From: Indibacter alkaliphilus LW1
Lineage (GTDB): Bacteria; Bacteroidota; Bacteroidia; Cytophagales; Cyclobacteriaceae
Assembly: GCF_000295935.2 (NCBI RefSeq)
Contig: NZ_ALWO02000047.1
Coordinates: 62,001-126,000, forward strand
Direction: 5' to 3'
Length of the DNA stretch: 64,000 bases
Shown piece after piece: positions 43,833 to 53,243 of the stretch. Within the stretch, counting starts at the first letter, position 1. Every line of letters begins with the position of its first letter. The position numbers were made by a program, and so were the translations under genes. The notes beneath the pieces are model-generated. The model ran no database searches and was not told the DNA's origin. It worked only from the letters and a program-made list of their open reading frames with translations.

Positions 43833-44609
43833 TCAGGACCTTCTTTGCCTGATGCCTTCATATATCACTACAGCAGCAGAAACCGAAACATTTAAACTTT
43901 CAATATTTCCCGCCAAAGGAATCTTAACAAATTCGTCCGACAGCCCCATCAATTCCTGAGAGATCCCGTCTTCCTCCGAACCCATAATCAAAGCTGTAGG
44001 CAAGGTGAAATCTGCATCGTACATTAGCCTTTCTGTTTTCTCCGTGACGCTGATTACATTCAGTCCCATTTTCTTAAGATCCTTCAGGGTATAGTAGAGG
44101 TTTTTAACCCTACATACAGGAAGGTGATTCAAGGCTCCTGCTGATGTTTTCACGGCATCTGAATTGATTTGTGCACTCCCTTTTTCAGGAATTACAATAG
44201 CGTGAACGCCTGCACAATCTGCGGTACGGGCAATAGCTCCAAAATTCCTTACATCAGTAATTCTATCCAAAACCAAAATCATAGGTGCAATCCCTTTGGA
44301 AAAGCATTCCTCAATGACATTATCCAAAGAAGCGTACTGAATGGAAGACATATGGGCGATGACTCCCTGATGATTTTTTCTGGTGATTCTGTTAAGCTTT
44401 CCCTCCGGTACTCTGACTACAGGAATCCGCTCTTCCTTCGCCAATTTCAACAATTCTTTGATCAGCTCATTATTGACTTCTTTATCAACAAGAATTTTGT
44501 CCAATTCCTTTTGTGCATGTATGGCTTCCATGACTGCCCTGGTCCCAAAAATAAAATCCTTATCCTGTTCGCCTTTATTGATCAGAAATCCATCTGTCCG
44601 CTTCTCCAT
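43833..44609 (-). CDS. rlmB: 23S rRNA Gm2251 2'-O-methyltransferase RlmB (TrmH/SpoU family)
   Basis: Start placed at ATG 44609 (MEKRTDGF); an upstream ATG at 44630 lies deeper in the preceding gene. 258 residues. The N-terminal substrate-binding domain (FIFGTRAVMEAIHA) is followed by the SPOUT trefoil-knot methyltransferase with DRITDVRNFGAIARTADCAG, LIMGSEEDGIS and LNVSVSAAVVIYEGIRQR. It methylates the ribose of a 23S rRNA guanosine. Which of the related methyltransferases (RlmB versus TrmH) is judged from the N-terminal domain. The start overlaps the end of the GWxTD gene. Confidence 0.93.
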   Translation of the reverse strand: MEKRTDGFLINKGEQDKDFIFGTRAVMEAIHAQKELDKILVDKEVNNELIKELLKLAKEERIPVVRVPEGKLNRITRKNHQGVIAHMSSIQYASLDNVIEECFSKGIAPMILVLDRITDVRNFGAIARTADCAGVHAIVIPEKGSAQINSDAVKTSAGALNHLPVCRVKNLYYTLKDLKKMGLNVISVTEKTERLMYDADFTLPTALIMGSEEDGISQELMGLSDEFVKIPLAGNIESLNVSVSAAVVIYEGIRQRRS

Positions 44610-45832
44610 AGTGTGATGCTTTTGAACCACTCCGGCTGTAAGCTTCTGGAGCGGTTGAGTATATAATAATTAGGGGTCAAAATATTTTTGACGCGTGCAA
44701 AGGTAAAAGTAATTTTTGAATTAGAGTTGGCGCTAAGGTAAGACCATATCTCCCCGTTAAGCTTAAAGGACACTTCATTTGGTGGGCCCATCACCGTGTA
44801 GACCATTCCCCTGTCAGTTTTCCAGCCTTCTTTAAAGTCAGTAAAAAGGATATTTGCGAACTCAATTTGTTTGAAATATTCGCTGATCAGCTTTTTGGCG
44901 GTCTCTTCATCCTTGGTCAAGCCTATCCAATATTGATCCAGGGCTATTTTTTTATCTTCTGCAGCTTGTAAAGACTCATGTTCTTTTCTGGTAGAGATAT
45001 ATACTACCATTTCTGCCATTTCATCATAATCCCTGACTTTGGGAAAAGCATCGTGAACAGTCCTCAGCATCATCCCCTTTGTGGAATTGGTGTCAGACTG
45101 TATAAAAAAATATCCATCCTCGGGAAATCGTTTTGGTGTATTAAGCAGGAAGTCCCCCTTATAATCCACTGTAACTTCTCTGGGAACTGAAGCCGGTCTG
45201 ATCTCCATGGGCGGCAGGGGTGGATCAAAATTGGCCGGGTAGTGGAAATTATGAAGACTTACCGGACCACTTCCCTTGAAAACCAAGGCGTCATTTTTTA
45301 CAATGAAATTTTGGTCAAAAGGAATATCATCTCCGTAGTAAGCCCAAAAATCCGAATACCCAAAAACAAAGGGACTGATCAGATCAGCATGGTAATAATA
45401 CTCATCACCTTGACGGGTGTCTGTAGCCCGGAAAAGGGCAAATGCCATTTCCTGACCTTCGGGAATAGTGACTTTTTTCTCAAAATAATAATGAAAATTT
45501 GTCTCCCTCACCAAATCTTCCTCCACCAAGTTGATCATATTTTGGGCTGTTATCGGCTCTTGAAAGGAAGATAAAATCCCATAAGAAAAATTATATACCC
45601 CGAAATCAATATTTTCCTCGATTTTTTCCACTGGCATTTTCAAGATAAAAGTCCGATCACTTTCCAACACAGGAATAACTTTAGGTGCTATCCTAGAGTA
45701 CCTGGAATACCTCAATGCCTGATTGAGCTGTTCCAAAGTCTGCTGACTATATGCTGATGGAGAATGGGAAAATAGTATGACTACAAGGCCTATGAAGAGT
45801 GTTATTTTTGAAGGGAATTTTTGTCTGATCAT
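44582..45832 (-). CDS. GWxTD domain protein
   Basis: 416 residues with a signal peptide (core LFIGLVVILFSHSPSAYS). The diagnostic motif GWKTD is present in FTDFKEGWKTDRGMVYTVMG followed by PPNEV, and LDQYWIGLTKDEETAKKLI precedes it. These proteins are restricted largely to Bacteroidota and relatives; a role in cell envelope assembly or secretion is possible but not proven. The N-terminal half (PVSLHNFHYPANFDPP) is without a named domain. It shares the strand with rlmB and overlaps it. Confidence 0.9.
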   Translation of the reverse strand: MIRQKFPSKITLFIGLVVILFSHSPSAYSQQTLEQLNQALRYSRYSRIAPKVIPVLESDRTFILKMPVEKIEENIDFGVYNFSYGILSSFQEPITAQNMINLVEEDLVRETNFHYYFEKKVTIPEGQEMAFALFRATDTRQGDEYYYHADLISPFVFGYSDFWAYYGDDIPFDQNFIVKNDALVFKGSGPVSLHNFHYPANFDPPLPPMEIRPASVPREVTVDYKGDFLLNTPKRFPEDGYFFIQSDTNSTKGMMLRTVHDAFPKVRDYDEMAEMVVYISTRKEHESLQAAEDKKIALDQYWIGLTKDEETAKKLISEYFKQIEFANILFTDFKEGWKTDRGMVYTVMGPPNEVSFKLNGEIWSYLSANSNSKITFTFARVKNILTPNYYILNRSRSLQPEWFKSITLWRSGQMDF

Positions 45833-45852
45833 CTGCTTTTAAAAATTAAGCT

Positions 45853-45860
45853 TAATTTTG
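45853..45860 (+). promoter_or_regulatory. Candidate -7 box for the methyltransferase gene
   Basis: TAATTTTG fits TAnnTTTG, 22 bases before the ATG at 45882. The nearest TTTG upstream is about 29 bases away, longer than usual. Confidence 0.38.
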
Positions 45861-45881
45861 CTCAAATTAACGAAATTTTGA

Positions 45882-46658
45882 ATGGCTACCTATACAACGG
45901 AAATCACTTCTGATAAGTTGGTCAGTGATAACCCCATCCACCAACGACTGCTTAAAGCATATATTGCTGCCAAACCACTTGTGAACGGTAAGTTGCTGGA
46001 GGTAGGATGCGGAGAAGGCAGAGGGGTAGAAGTACTTTTAAAACATGTAGATTCTTATCTGGGGATTGACAAAATTCAGGAAGTAATCAATTCTCTCAGC
46101 GAGAAATACCCAAATGCTACATTTCAGCAGGCGGTGATCCCTCCATTCTCAGAGCTTCCCAGTGATAATTTTGATACAGTGGTGAGCTTTCAGGTGATCG
46201 AGCATATAGAAAACGACAGACTGTTTTTAGAAGAAATTTACAGGGTCTTGAAACCCGGAGGCAAAGCCATTATCTCCACTCCAAATATCCGGCATACGCT
46301 GTCAAGGAACCCTTGGCATATCCGGGAATATACAGGACCTGAATTGACACGGCTTTGCAAAAGCATATTTGAGGAAGTGGAATCTTTGGGAATAGGTGGC
46401 AATTCCAAAGTCTGGGATTATCACGAGGCAAACCGAAAATCCGTGAATAAAATCATGCGTTTTGACATCCTGGATCTGCAGCACAAACTGCCTGCAAGTG
46501 TATTAAAATGGCCTTATGAAGTATTGAACCGATTGAACAGAAATAAGCTACACAAACAAAAAGGCAATCAGGTGACAGATATTTCCCATGAAGACTACTT
46601 ATTGGTAGACCATCCCGATAAAGGTTTAGACTTGTTTTATATTTTGAAAAAATCCTGA
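45882..46658 (+). CDS. Class I SAM-dependent methyltransferase
   Basis: 258 residues. Motif I is LLEVGCGEGRGVEVL, the acidic ribose contact follows in YLGIDK, motif II region reads FDTVVSFQVIEHIEND and then VLKPGGKAIISTPN. The substrate is not apparent: the family covers quinone, small-molecule and lipid/sugar methylation. The C-terminus is basic (RLNRNKLHKQKGN). It is followed by a strong palindromic terminator shared with the convergent DUF2723 gene. Confidence 0.9.
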   Translation: MATYTTEITSDKLVSDNPIHQRLLKAYIAAKPLVNGKLLEVGCGEGRGVEVLLKHVDSYLGIDKIQEVINSLSEKYPNATFQQAVIPPFSELPSDNFDTVVSFQVIEHIENDRLFLEEIYRVLKPGGKAIISTPNIRHTLSRNPWHIREYTGPELTRLCKSIFEEVESLGIGGNSKVWDYHEANRKSVNKIMRFDILDLQHKLPASVLKWPYEVLNRLNRNKLHKQKGNQVTDISHEDYLLVDHPDKGLDLFYILKKS

Positions 46659-46692
46659 TTTCCCTTTAAATATACCTGATAGATCAGGTCAG

Positions 46693-46740
46693 TTATCATA
46701 AAAAAATCCGGACTTTTCAGCCCGGAATTTTTTATGATAA
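46693..46740. terminator. Bidirectional terminator, 19-bp stem
   Basis: TTATCATAAAAAAATCCGG (46693-46711) and CCGGAATTTTTTATGATAA (46722-46740) pair with a single mismatch. Both directions end in a T run inside the stem. Confidence 0.9.
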
Positions 46741-46754
46741 GTTTGAGCTCCCTT

Positions 46755-49736
46755 TTATCTTCTGTCCAATAATGAACCTCCAGATGAAGAGCCCATGATT
46801 CTATCCAGACCGGACTTCAATTGAGAAGAAAGTTCAGTATAGCCTCTTTCGTCCAGCAATGGGATAAAGTATTTCAGCATCTCTATAGAAATCATTGCCT
46901 CCCTGTCATAATCCCTGCCCTCTCTGGCATAGAATTCCAACATCTGAACAGACTTGTGGGAGATTTTTTCCACTATATCCAAGGCCAAATCATCTTCACC
47001 GACCTCAAACAACAAAGGTACCATCTGTCCACTCGCCAAATCGTAAGGAACGGCTTCATGAGGCATTTTTTCCAAACTGAATCTTAAAATCTCTGCTGCC
47101 CTATCAAGATCATCTTCATCCAAAAGTGCGATGGCTATGGCATTGATCGCTGAACGGTGATTGGATGTAAATCTCCTGAACTCATCATCGAAGTAATTGT
47201 CCGGATTGTCCATGCCTCTAAAGGCAAACTCCTCCATGACGTTTTTAAATGCCAGGTCTGCATTGACAAGTTCAGACCTCATATTCTGCGGTCTTCTTAC
47301 AGGAAGCAACCTATAAGTCAAGCCTTCCTGCACCACGTAGTCCTCTATATCCAAGCCAATGGTTGCAAGCGATGTATTGTTGAAGTATATGGGTCTTTCC
47401 CAGTTATTGCTTGTAATCAGGTCAACAAGCATCAAATTACCTCTTGTCATGTAACTTCCTTTCACCCTCAAATTCACTTGGTCAGTCATCAAAGACTCCA
47501 TGCCTTCAGGGATAAGCCCTTTTTCATATACATTTTGAATATCAACATCCAGAATCAGGTTTTTGGAAGGGACCATATTGTAACTGCTTCTTCCTCCGGC
47601 AGACAATTTCAAAACCTCGCTTTTGTTCTTGAGAAGTCGGAGGTATTCTTTAGCCGAAATCGCCTCCAAATTTTGTCGCTCCATGACATACAATACATCA
47701 TTGGTGCCTTTTTTATAATTTTCATATTCCAACGAAAAAGGCAAACCTTCCGATTCGTATGCAGGCCTTGACAATTGGTCCACGTACCAATCTGTATCAA
47801 AATAACTCAACACCACCACTCTTACATCTGTTCTGAACCCCTCTACTTCCTGTACATACCAAAGCGGGAAAGTATCATTATCTCCTCCTGTAAATAAAAT
47901 TGCATTCGGGGCGCAAGAAGCCAGGAAATTCCTGGCTGAATCTACCGAAAAGAACCTCCCCTGCCTGTTGTGGTCATCCCAATTTTGAGAAGCCATCAAA
48001 ACCGGTATCGGGAAAGTAATCAAGGTCGCGATGATTCCGGCAAAAGCCAGGTTCTTGTTGAGCTTACCTATCCAATGGGCCAAGGCCATGACTCCTATTC
48101 CTATCCAAATCGCAAAAGCATAGAAGCTACCTACATATATGTAATCCCTTTCCCGGGGTTCAATTGGTGGAGAGTTCAGGTACAAGACCAATACAACTCC
48201 CATCATCAAAAAGAGCATGGTGGTGATGTAAAAAGACTTGGGGTCATTTTTTGCCTGAAAAATCAAGCCTATAATCCCCAATAGCAAAGGTAGCATCAGG
48301 TAATTATTGTGTGCTTTGTTCTCTTTGATATAATCCGGGAATTTATCCGAGAAAAAATCACCAATCCCCAACCAAGGCGCATCAGAGAAATCACTTTCCC
48401 TTCCGGAAAAATTCCACATAAAATACCTCCAGTACATATGACCCAATTGATGGGAAAACATAAAATAAAGATTATCTCCAAAAGTAGGTTTTTCACCCTC
48501 TCTCAATCCCAGCTTAGACCTGTATATTTGCTTGTGCCTTTCCTGGGTAGAATAAATTCTCGGCAGAATCGTAGTCCTGGCCGGATCGTAAGTATTCACT
48601 GTATTGTAATCTACGATCTCATACTTGTCTTTTCCTTTGAGATAGATCGGAGAACCTTCCGCCTGATCAATAAGCTCAGCATCGAAATACTGACCATGCA
48701 TCAAAGGCCTGTAGCCGTACTGTTCCCTTTTCAAATAAGAGACATAACTGATAATGTCCTTAGGAGCATTTTGATTGATCACGGTATCCTGATTGGCCCT
48801 GACAACGATCAATGCATAGGATCCATAACCAATCATGATAAAGACCAATGATACTAAAATAGTATTGAGAACAACTTTGCTGTTTTTGATGGAATAGATA
48901 ACTCCATAAACCAAAGAGCCTACAAAAAGCGCAATAAATACAACTACACCAGATCCAAACGGAAGGCCAAGGCTGTTGACAAAAAATATCTCCATAGACC
49001 CCGCCATACTCGGCAATCCCGGGATGATGATATTGTTGATAATGATCAATGCCAAGCCTCCCAAGGCCAATGCGATGATTCCACCTTTGAGATTTGGATT
49101 TTTATATTTTTTGAAATAATAAATCAGAGCAAGAGCAGGCAGTGTAACCAAATTGAGCAAATGGACACCTATAGAAAGCCCTACCAAGTAGGCGATAAAA
49201 ATCATCCACCTGTTTTCATCTCTGGGATCTTCTATTACATCCCACTTCAAAAAGGCCCAAATTACAATTGCTGTAAAAAAAGATGACATGGCGTAAACTT
49301 CAGCCTCTACAGCGGAGAACCAAAAACTATCCGTAAAAGTATAGACCAAAGCCCCTACGATTCCAGCACCCAAAAGCGTAATAGTCTCTCCCTTACTTTC
49401 TTTTCCTTTTTCTATCTGAAAAAGTTTTCTTCCGAAGAGTGTGATTGACCAGAACAAAAACAAAATTGTCAGGCCTGAAAACAAAGCACTCCCTATATTC
49501 ATCCAATAGGCCACAGAAAGCCCATCACCAAAAGCCAGAAATCCAAACATTCTGTAAGTGAGCAAAAAAAACGGAGCTCCGGGAGGATGGGGCACCTGAA
49601 GCTTGTAAGAAACAGCTATAAACTCCCCTGGGTCCCAAAAACTCGCAGTTTGTTCAACGGTAAGTGAATAGACTAAAGTAGCTACCAGAAAAACCAGCCA
49701 ACCTGTCAGGTTATTGACCTTTTTGAAATCAAGCAT
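46755..49736 (-). CDS. DUF2723 membrane protein (GT117-like)
   Basis: 993 residues. The first 600 contain about fourteen hydrophobic segments; the beginning has the DUF2723 block TVEQTASFWDPGEFIAVSYK followed by VPHPPGAPFFLLTYRMF, resembling protein O-mannosyltransferases (GT-C fold) with acidic residues in the first loop. The last 400 residues are soluble and include repeat-like helices at the C-terminus (LLDEDDLDRAAEILRFSLEK), perhaps TPR-like. This family is proposed to glycosylate exported proteins in Bacteroidota using lipid-linked donors. It is a single-gene unit ending at the shared terminator. Confidence 0.9.
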   Translation of the reverse strand: MLDFKKVNNLTGWLVFLVATLVYSLTVEQTASFWDPGEFIAVSYKLQVPHPPGAPFFLLTYRMFGFLAFGDGLSVAYWMNIGSALFSGLTILFLFWSITLFGRKLFQIEKGKESKGETITLLGAGIVGALVYTFTDSFWFSAVEAEVYAMSSFFTAIVIWAFLKWDVIEDPRDENRWMIFIAYLVGLSIGVHLLNLVTLPALALIYYFKKYKNPNLKGGIIALALGGLALIIINNIIIPGLPSMAGSMEIFFVNSLGLPFGSGVVVFIALFVGSLVYGVIYSIKNSKVVLNTILVSLVFIMIGYGSYALIVVRANQDTVINQNAPKDIISYVSYLKREQYGYRPLMHGQYFDAELIDQAEGSPIYLKGKDKYEIVDYNTVNTYDPARTTILPRIYSTQERHKQIYRSKLGLREGEKPTFGDNLYFMFSHQLGHMYWRYFMWNFSGRESDFSDAPWLGIGDFFSDKFPDYIKENKAHNNYLMLPLLLGIIGLIFQAKNDPKSFYITTMLFLMMGVVLVLYLNSPPIEPRERDYIYVGSFYAFAIWIGIGVMALAHWIGKLNKNLAFAGIIATLITFPIPVLMASQNWDDHNRQGRFFSVDSARNFLASCAPNAILFTGGDNDTFPLWYVQEVEGFRTDVRVVVLSYFDTDWYVDQLSRPAYESEGLPFSLEYENYKKGTNDVLYVMERQNLEAISAKEYLRLLKNKSEVLKLSAGGRSSYNMVPSKNLILDVDIQNVYEKGLIPEGMESLMTDQVNLRVKGSYMTRGNLMLVDLITSNNWERPIYFNNTSLATIGLDIEDYVVQEGLTYRLLPVRRPQNMRSELVNADLAFKNVMEEFAFRGMDNPDNYFDDEFRRFTSNHRSAINAIAIALLDEDDLDRAAEILRFSLEKMPHEAVPYDLASGQMVPLLFEVGEDDLALDIVEKISHKSVQMLEFYAREGRDYDREAMISIEMLKYFIPLLDERGYTELSSQLKSGLDRIMGSSSGGSLLDRR

Positions 49737-49815
49737 TGTTTTTGAAAATGATGTGTCGGGCGAAATTAATCAATAATTAATAATTGGGGTGTATTTTAAC
49801 AGCATTTAAAGGTTT

Positions 49816-49859
49816 GTGATAAAAATTACTGATATCCCTCCAGTCTTCGCCTACTTTTG
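49816..49859 (+). promoter_or_regulatory. Crp/Fnr-like half-palindrome and -7 box upstream of thioredoxin gene
   Basis: GTGA-N6-TTAC at 49816-49829 (one mismatch from GTGA-N6-TCAC) is followed by a -7 box TACTTTTG at 49852-49859. The palindrome centre is 29.5 bases upstream of the first base of the -7 box, as in the next gene of the cluster. Confidence 0.5.
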
Positions 49860-49882
49860 TAAAGTAAATTAACAGAACAGCC

Positions 49883-50203
49883 ATGAGCGATAAAGCAAAA
49901 ACATTCAGCGAATTGATAGCAGGTGACACACCGGTGTTGGTAGATTTTTTTGCCACATGGTGCGGACCCTGTCAGATGATGCAACCTATTTTGGAAGACA
50001 CTTCCAGGCAGGTAGGTGAAAAAGTAAAAATCATCAAAGTAGACGTAGACAAAAACCCACTTGCCGCAAGTAAATTTCAAGTAAGGGGAGTTCCCACACT
50101 TATTTTGTTTCATAAGGGACAACCTGTCTGGAGACAATCGGGAGTAGTACCTGCCCACCAATTGGTCAAGGTAATTGAACAAAATATTCCCGTTGATGCC
50201 TAA
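49883..50203 (+). CDS. Thioredoxin
   Basis: 106 residues, a complete thioredoxin with active site C27-G-P-C30 (FFATWCGPCQMM), the KVDVDKNPLAA strand and cis-Pro in RGVPTLILFHKG. It reduces disulfides in the cytoplasm. The location directly ahead of a persulfide/rhodanese gene suggests that it serves this sulfur cluster, for example by taking sulfane sulfur from the rhodanese; this is inference. Strain-wide role as a general thioredoxin cannot be excluded. Confidence 0.95.
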   Translation: MSDKAKTFSELIAGDTPVLVDFFATWCGPCQMMQPILEDTSRQVGEKVKIIKVDVDKNPLAASKFQVRGVPTLILFHKGQPVWRQSGVVPAHQLVKVIEQNIPVDA

Positions 50204-50213
50204 AAAGAATTAA

Positions 50214-50257
50214 GTGACAAAAGTCATTTAGGCAATCCTCATCACAAGCTAATATTG
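50214..50257 (+). promoter_or_regulatory. Crp/Fnr-like palindrome and -7 box upstream of the MBL/rhodanese gene
   Basis: GTGA-N6-TCAT at 50214-50227 (centre 50220.5) precedes TAATATTG at 50250-50257 (one mismatch from TAnnTTTG), again with the centre 29.5 bases before the -7 box. TTTA at 50227-50230 could be a degenerate -33 with a 19-base spacer, so the palindrome touches it. Confidence 0.55.
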
Positions 50258-50294
50258 TATAGAAATTATAAACACAATTAACCAAAAGAATAAA

Positions 50295-51716
50295 ATGATA
50301 ATAGAACAAATATACACTGGGTGTCTAGCTCAAGGAGCTTATTACATTGAGTCAGATGGAGAAGCGGCGATCATCGATCCATTGAGAGAAGTGCAGCCTT
50401 ACATTGAAAAGGCAGGGAGAAGAGGTGCAAAAATCAAGTATGTTTTTGAAACACATTTCCATGCTGATTTTGTATCCGGTCATCAGGATCTTTCTTCCAA
50501 AACGGGTGCCCCGATTGTATTTGGCCCTACAAGTATGAAGATGGGATTCGATGCAATCATTGCTGAAGATGGACAGGAATTTCCTCTTGGAAAAGCCAAA
50601 TTTAAAGTGATCCATACTCCTGGGCATACCATGGAAAGTACTTGTTTCCTTTTGATCAATGAAGAGGGAAAAGAAGAAGCTCTATTTACCGGAGACACCT
50701 TATTTATTGGGGATGTGGGACGTCCTGACTTGGCACAAAAAGTCATAAAAGACCTCACGCAGGACAAACTCGCAGGACACCTCTATGATTCTTTGAGAAA
50801 TAAAATCATGCCTTTGGCTGATGATATTATCGTCTATCCTGCCCATGGAGCAGGAAGTGCTTGCGGAAAAAACATGAGCAAAGAAACTACGGACACTTTG
50901 GGTAACCAGAAAAAAACAAATTACGCCTTGCAGGAAATGACCAAGGAGGAATTTATAAAAGAGGTCACTACAGGACTTACTCCTCCACCATCCTATTTTC
51001 CACAAAATGTAATGATGAATATCCAAGGGTATGATTCCATTGACGAGGTACTGAACAGAGGCATCAACCCGCTGAGCCCGGCTGCATTTGAAGCGGCTGC
51101 TAATGAAACCGGTGCCGTTGTGATTGACACCAGAGATGCACAGACATTCGCCAAAGGTTTTATCCCTAATTCCATCAATATTGGCATCGACGGAAGCTTT
51201 GCTGTATGGGTAGGAGCTTTAGTTCCAGACTTGAAGCAGGAGTTGTTGATAGTTGCAGATGAAGGAAGGGAAGAAGAAGTAGTGACCAGATTGGCAAGAG
51301 TAGGATATGATCACGCAATTGGCTATCTCAAAGGTGGTTTTGAAGCATGGGAAAATGAAGGAAACGAAGTAGATTCCATCACATCCATTTCTGCAGGAGA
51401 ATTGGCCTCCCTGATGGATAAGGACCAGGACTTGGAAGTATTGGATGTCAGAAAAAATTCTGAATTCCTCAGCGAACATGTTTTGGGAGCCGAAAACGCA
51501 CCTTTGGACTACATCAACGAAAGCATGTCAAAAGTGAACAAAGACAAGACATACTATGTGCATTGTGCAGGAGGGTACAGATCTATGATTTTTGTATCCA
51601 TCTTGAAAGCGAGAGGTTTTGAAAATCTTATCGATGTAAAAGGAGGCTTTGCAGCGATCAAGGATTCAGGTGAAATTAAAGTAAGTGAATACGTTTGCCC
51701 GACTACCCTACTTTAA
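50295..51716 (+). CDS. Metallo-beta-lactamase/rhodanese protein (persulfide dioxygenase-like)
   Basis: 473 residues in three parts. 1) N-terminal ETHE1-type metallo-beta-lactamase domain (1-250) with metal ligands in H54-F-H56-A-D58 and VIHTPGHT, FTGDTLFIGDVGRPD and YPAHGAG. 2) A rhodanese domain (about 270-360) in which the active-site Cys position reads LLIVADEGREE, so it is inactive. 3) A second rhodanese (about 370-465) with an intact loop around Cys424 (VHCAGGYRSM). The combination fits proteins that oxidise glutathione or low-molecular-weight persulfide and pass sulfur on. It sits with a thioredoxin, porin and YeeE/YedE genes, a sulfur-handling group. Closed by a terminator. Confidence 0.92.
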   Translation: MIIEQIYTGCLAQGAYYIESDGEAAIIDPLREVQPYIEKAGRRGAKIKYVFETHFHADFVSGHQDLSSKTGAPIVFGPTSMKMGFDAIIAEDGQEFPLGKAKFKVIHTPGHTMESTCFLLINEEGKEEALFTGDTLFIGDVGRPDLAQKVIKDLTQDKLAGHLYDSLRNKIMPLADDIIVYPAHGAGSACGKNMSKETTDTLGNQKKTNYALQEMTKEEFIKEVTTGLTPPPSYFPQNVMMNIQGYDSIDEVLNRGINPLSPAAFEAAANETGAVVIDTRDAQTFAKGFIPNSINIGIDGSFAVWVGALVPDLKQELLIVADEGREEEVVTRLARVGYDHAIGYLKGGFEAWENEGNEVDSITSISAGELASLMDKDQDLEVLDVRKNSEFLSEHVLGAENAPLDYINESMSKVNKDKTYYVHCAGGYRSMIFVSILKARGFENLIDVKGGFAAIKDSGEIKVSEYVCPTTLL

Positions 51717-51735
51717 GCAGAATATAATATCGAGT

Positions 51736-51766
51736 AAAATGGCAGGACTTGAGTTCTGCCATTTTT
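51736..51766 (+). terminator. Terminator after the MBL/rhodanese gene
   Basis: AAAATGGCAGGAC (51736-51748) and GTTCTGCCATTTT (753-765 of 51 kb) form a 13-bp stem with one G-T pair and a 4-base loop, then TTAG. It separates the thioredoxin/MBL unit from the porin/transporter unit. Confidence 0.85.
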
Positions 51767-51784
51767 AGTTTATAAACAGCCTAG

Positions 51785-51818
51785 GTGATATTTGTCACAG
51801 TTTTAAAAAATAGATTTA
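51785..51818 (+). promoter_or_regulatory. Crp/Fnr-like palindrome and -7 box upstream of the porin gene
   Basis: A perfect GTGA-N6-TCAC (51785-51798, centre 51791.5) is followed by TAGATTTA (51811-51818), a one-mismatch -7 box; the centre is 19.5 bases ahead, ten bases less than in the two upstream sites. TTTG at 51791-51794 could be the -33, which lies inside the palindrome. Confidence 0.5.
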
Positions 51819-51831
51819 AAGAGTTTTGAAA

Positions 51832-53223
51832 ATGTTTCGGAGTCTGGTTTTGTTCATTTTATTGCTTTTTGCGATGCAAGTAAATGCACAAAATGAATTG
51901 AGTAGTCAGGACAGCGCTGCCCTTCAATCCAGAAAACTGGGGGAAGATCTGAAAAAAGGAGAAGTGGATTTCCACATCAAATCTTTCTTTATGTCGACCA
52001 TCAACAAGGGAGAATTATTAGATTATTCCACCCTAGCCACTGGGGCGGGCATTGGATATACTACTCCGGAATGGAAAGGATTTCAGGTCAGGTTCAACGG
52101 CTTCTTTACCTTTCAGCTCTTTGAAAACAACATTCGGATTGCCGACCCTGCTACAGGTGCAGGCAATCGATACGAAATCCTTTTGTATGACATGAATGAT
52201 GTCAACAACACCAACAAACTGGATCGCTTAGAAGAGTTGTATCTCAGCTACCGCAAAAACAGATTCCGGTTCAAATTGGGAAGACAAAAAGTTCAAAGTC
52301 CTTTATTAAACGAACAGGACAACCGAATGCGGCCAAATGTATTTGGAGGCCTTTCTGCTGTGTATGCGGCTAACAATTGGAAGCTTACGGCAATGTGGAT
52401 TGAATCTGTAACTATCCGAGGCACCGTAGATTGGTATAGTGTAGAGGATTCTTATGGAGTTTATCCTTTCGGAAGAAATCCTTTTGGCCAGCCATCTGGT
52501 TATAAAGGAAATGTGGATTCTAAAGGCATTGCGATGCTCGGGACACAGTTTCATAAAAATGGCTGGACCATTCAAGGCTGGAATTATCTGGCAGAAAATG
52601 TGTTCAATCTCACATTTGGCCAAGTAGATTACCAGAAAAGCCTGGATAATGGCATCAGGTTACATGCAGGATTACAAAGCTTGCATCAATTTGCCGTCAA
52701 TGATGGTGGGAATTCAGAAAGTGAAAAGACATACATTATGCCCAATGAAAATGTGACTGCAGTGGGAGGAAAGTTGGGAGTTTTTTACAGGAAGCACAAC
52801 CTTTCTTTCAACTTCCTTGGCATCAATGACAATGGCAGATTTCTTTTTCCTAGAGAATGGGGAAGAGAAAATCTATATGCAAGTCTTCCAAGAGAAAGGT
52901 ACGAGGGATCAGGAAGTATGAGAGCCTATGTGGTCAAATATGATTTGGTGACTCCTGTGAAAGGATTATTTTCTCAATTTGGCGCAGGTTTGGTAAACCA
53001 TTCTGATGTAACCGACTTTAGAACAAACAAGTATGGAATTCCATCCTATTATCACTTTACAGGATCAGTGGATTATAGATTCAAGGATTATTTTGAAGGA
53101 CTTAACCTACAGCTTCTCATCGCAAACAAAACAGCAAAAGAGCCCAGTTTGGTCCCGGAAAATCTGAGAATCAACCGGGTAGATTTATGGAATATTAATA
53201 TTATTATGGATTACAAATTTTAA
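51832..53223 (+). CDS. Outer-membrane porin of the sulfur cluster (OprD-like)
   Basis: The start is set at ATG 51832 (MFRSLVLF), which follows an upstream in-frame TTG at 51826. About 463 residues. Signal peptide ends NAQ, then a beta-barrel pattern with alternating strands ([39 protein letters not shown]) and Trp/Tyr girdles. The strand [20 protein letters not shown] is typical of outer-membrane porins of the OprD/OprP-like group. It likely lets anions such as thiosulfate through. Two YeeE/YedE genes follow directly (20 bases), so substrate is inferred from these. Confidence 0.82.
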   Translation: MFRSLVLFILLLFAMQVNAQNELSSQDSAALQSRKLGEDLKKGEVDFHIKSFFMSTINKGELLDYSTLATGAGIGYTTPEWKGFQVRFNGFFTFQLFENNIRIADPATGAGNRYEILLYDMNDVNNTNKLDRLEELYLSYRKNRFRFKLGRQKVQSPLLNEQDNRMRPNVFGGLSAVYAANNWKLTAMWIESVTIRGTVDWYSVEDSYGVYPFGRNPFGQPSGYKGNVDSKGIAMLGTQFHKNGWTIQGWNYLAENVFNLTFGQVDYQKSLDNGIRLHAGLQSLHQFAVNDGGNSESEKTYIMPNENVTAVGGKLGVFYRKHNLSFNFLGINDNGRFLFPREWGRENLYASLPRERYEGSGSMRAYVVKYDLVTPVKGLFSQFGAGLVNHSDVTDFRTNKYGIPSYYHFTGSVDYRFKDYFEGLNLQLLIANKTAKEPSLVPENLRINRVDLWNINIIMDYKF

Positions 53224-53243
53224 ATAACAGAAAAAAAAACAAT

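Noticed and set aside
47157-47771. A 204-residue plus-strand frame inside the DUF2723 gene
   Set aside because: Antisense to a clear long gene and with low-complexity, His/Cys-rich translation.
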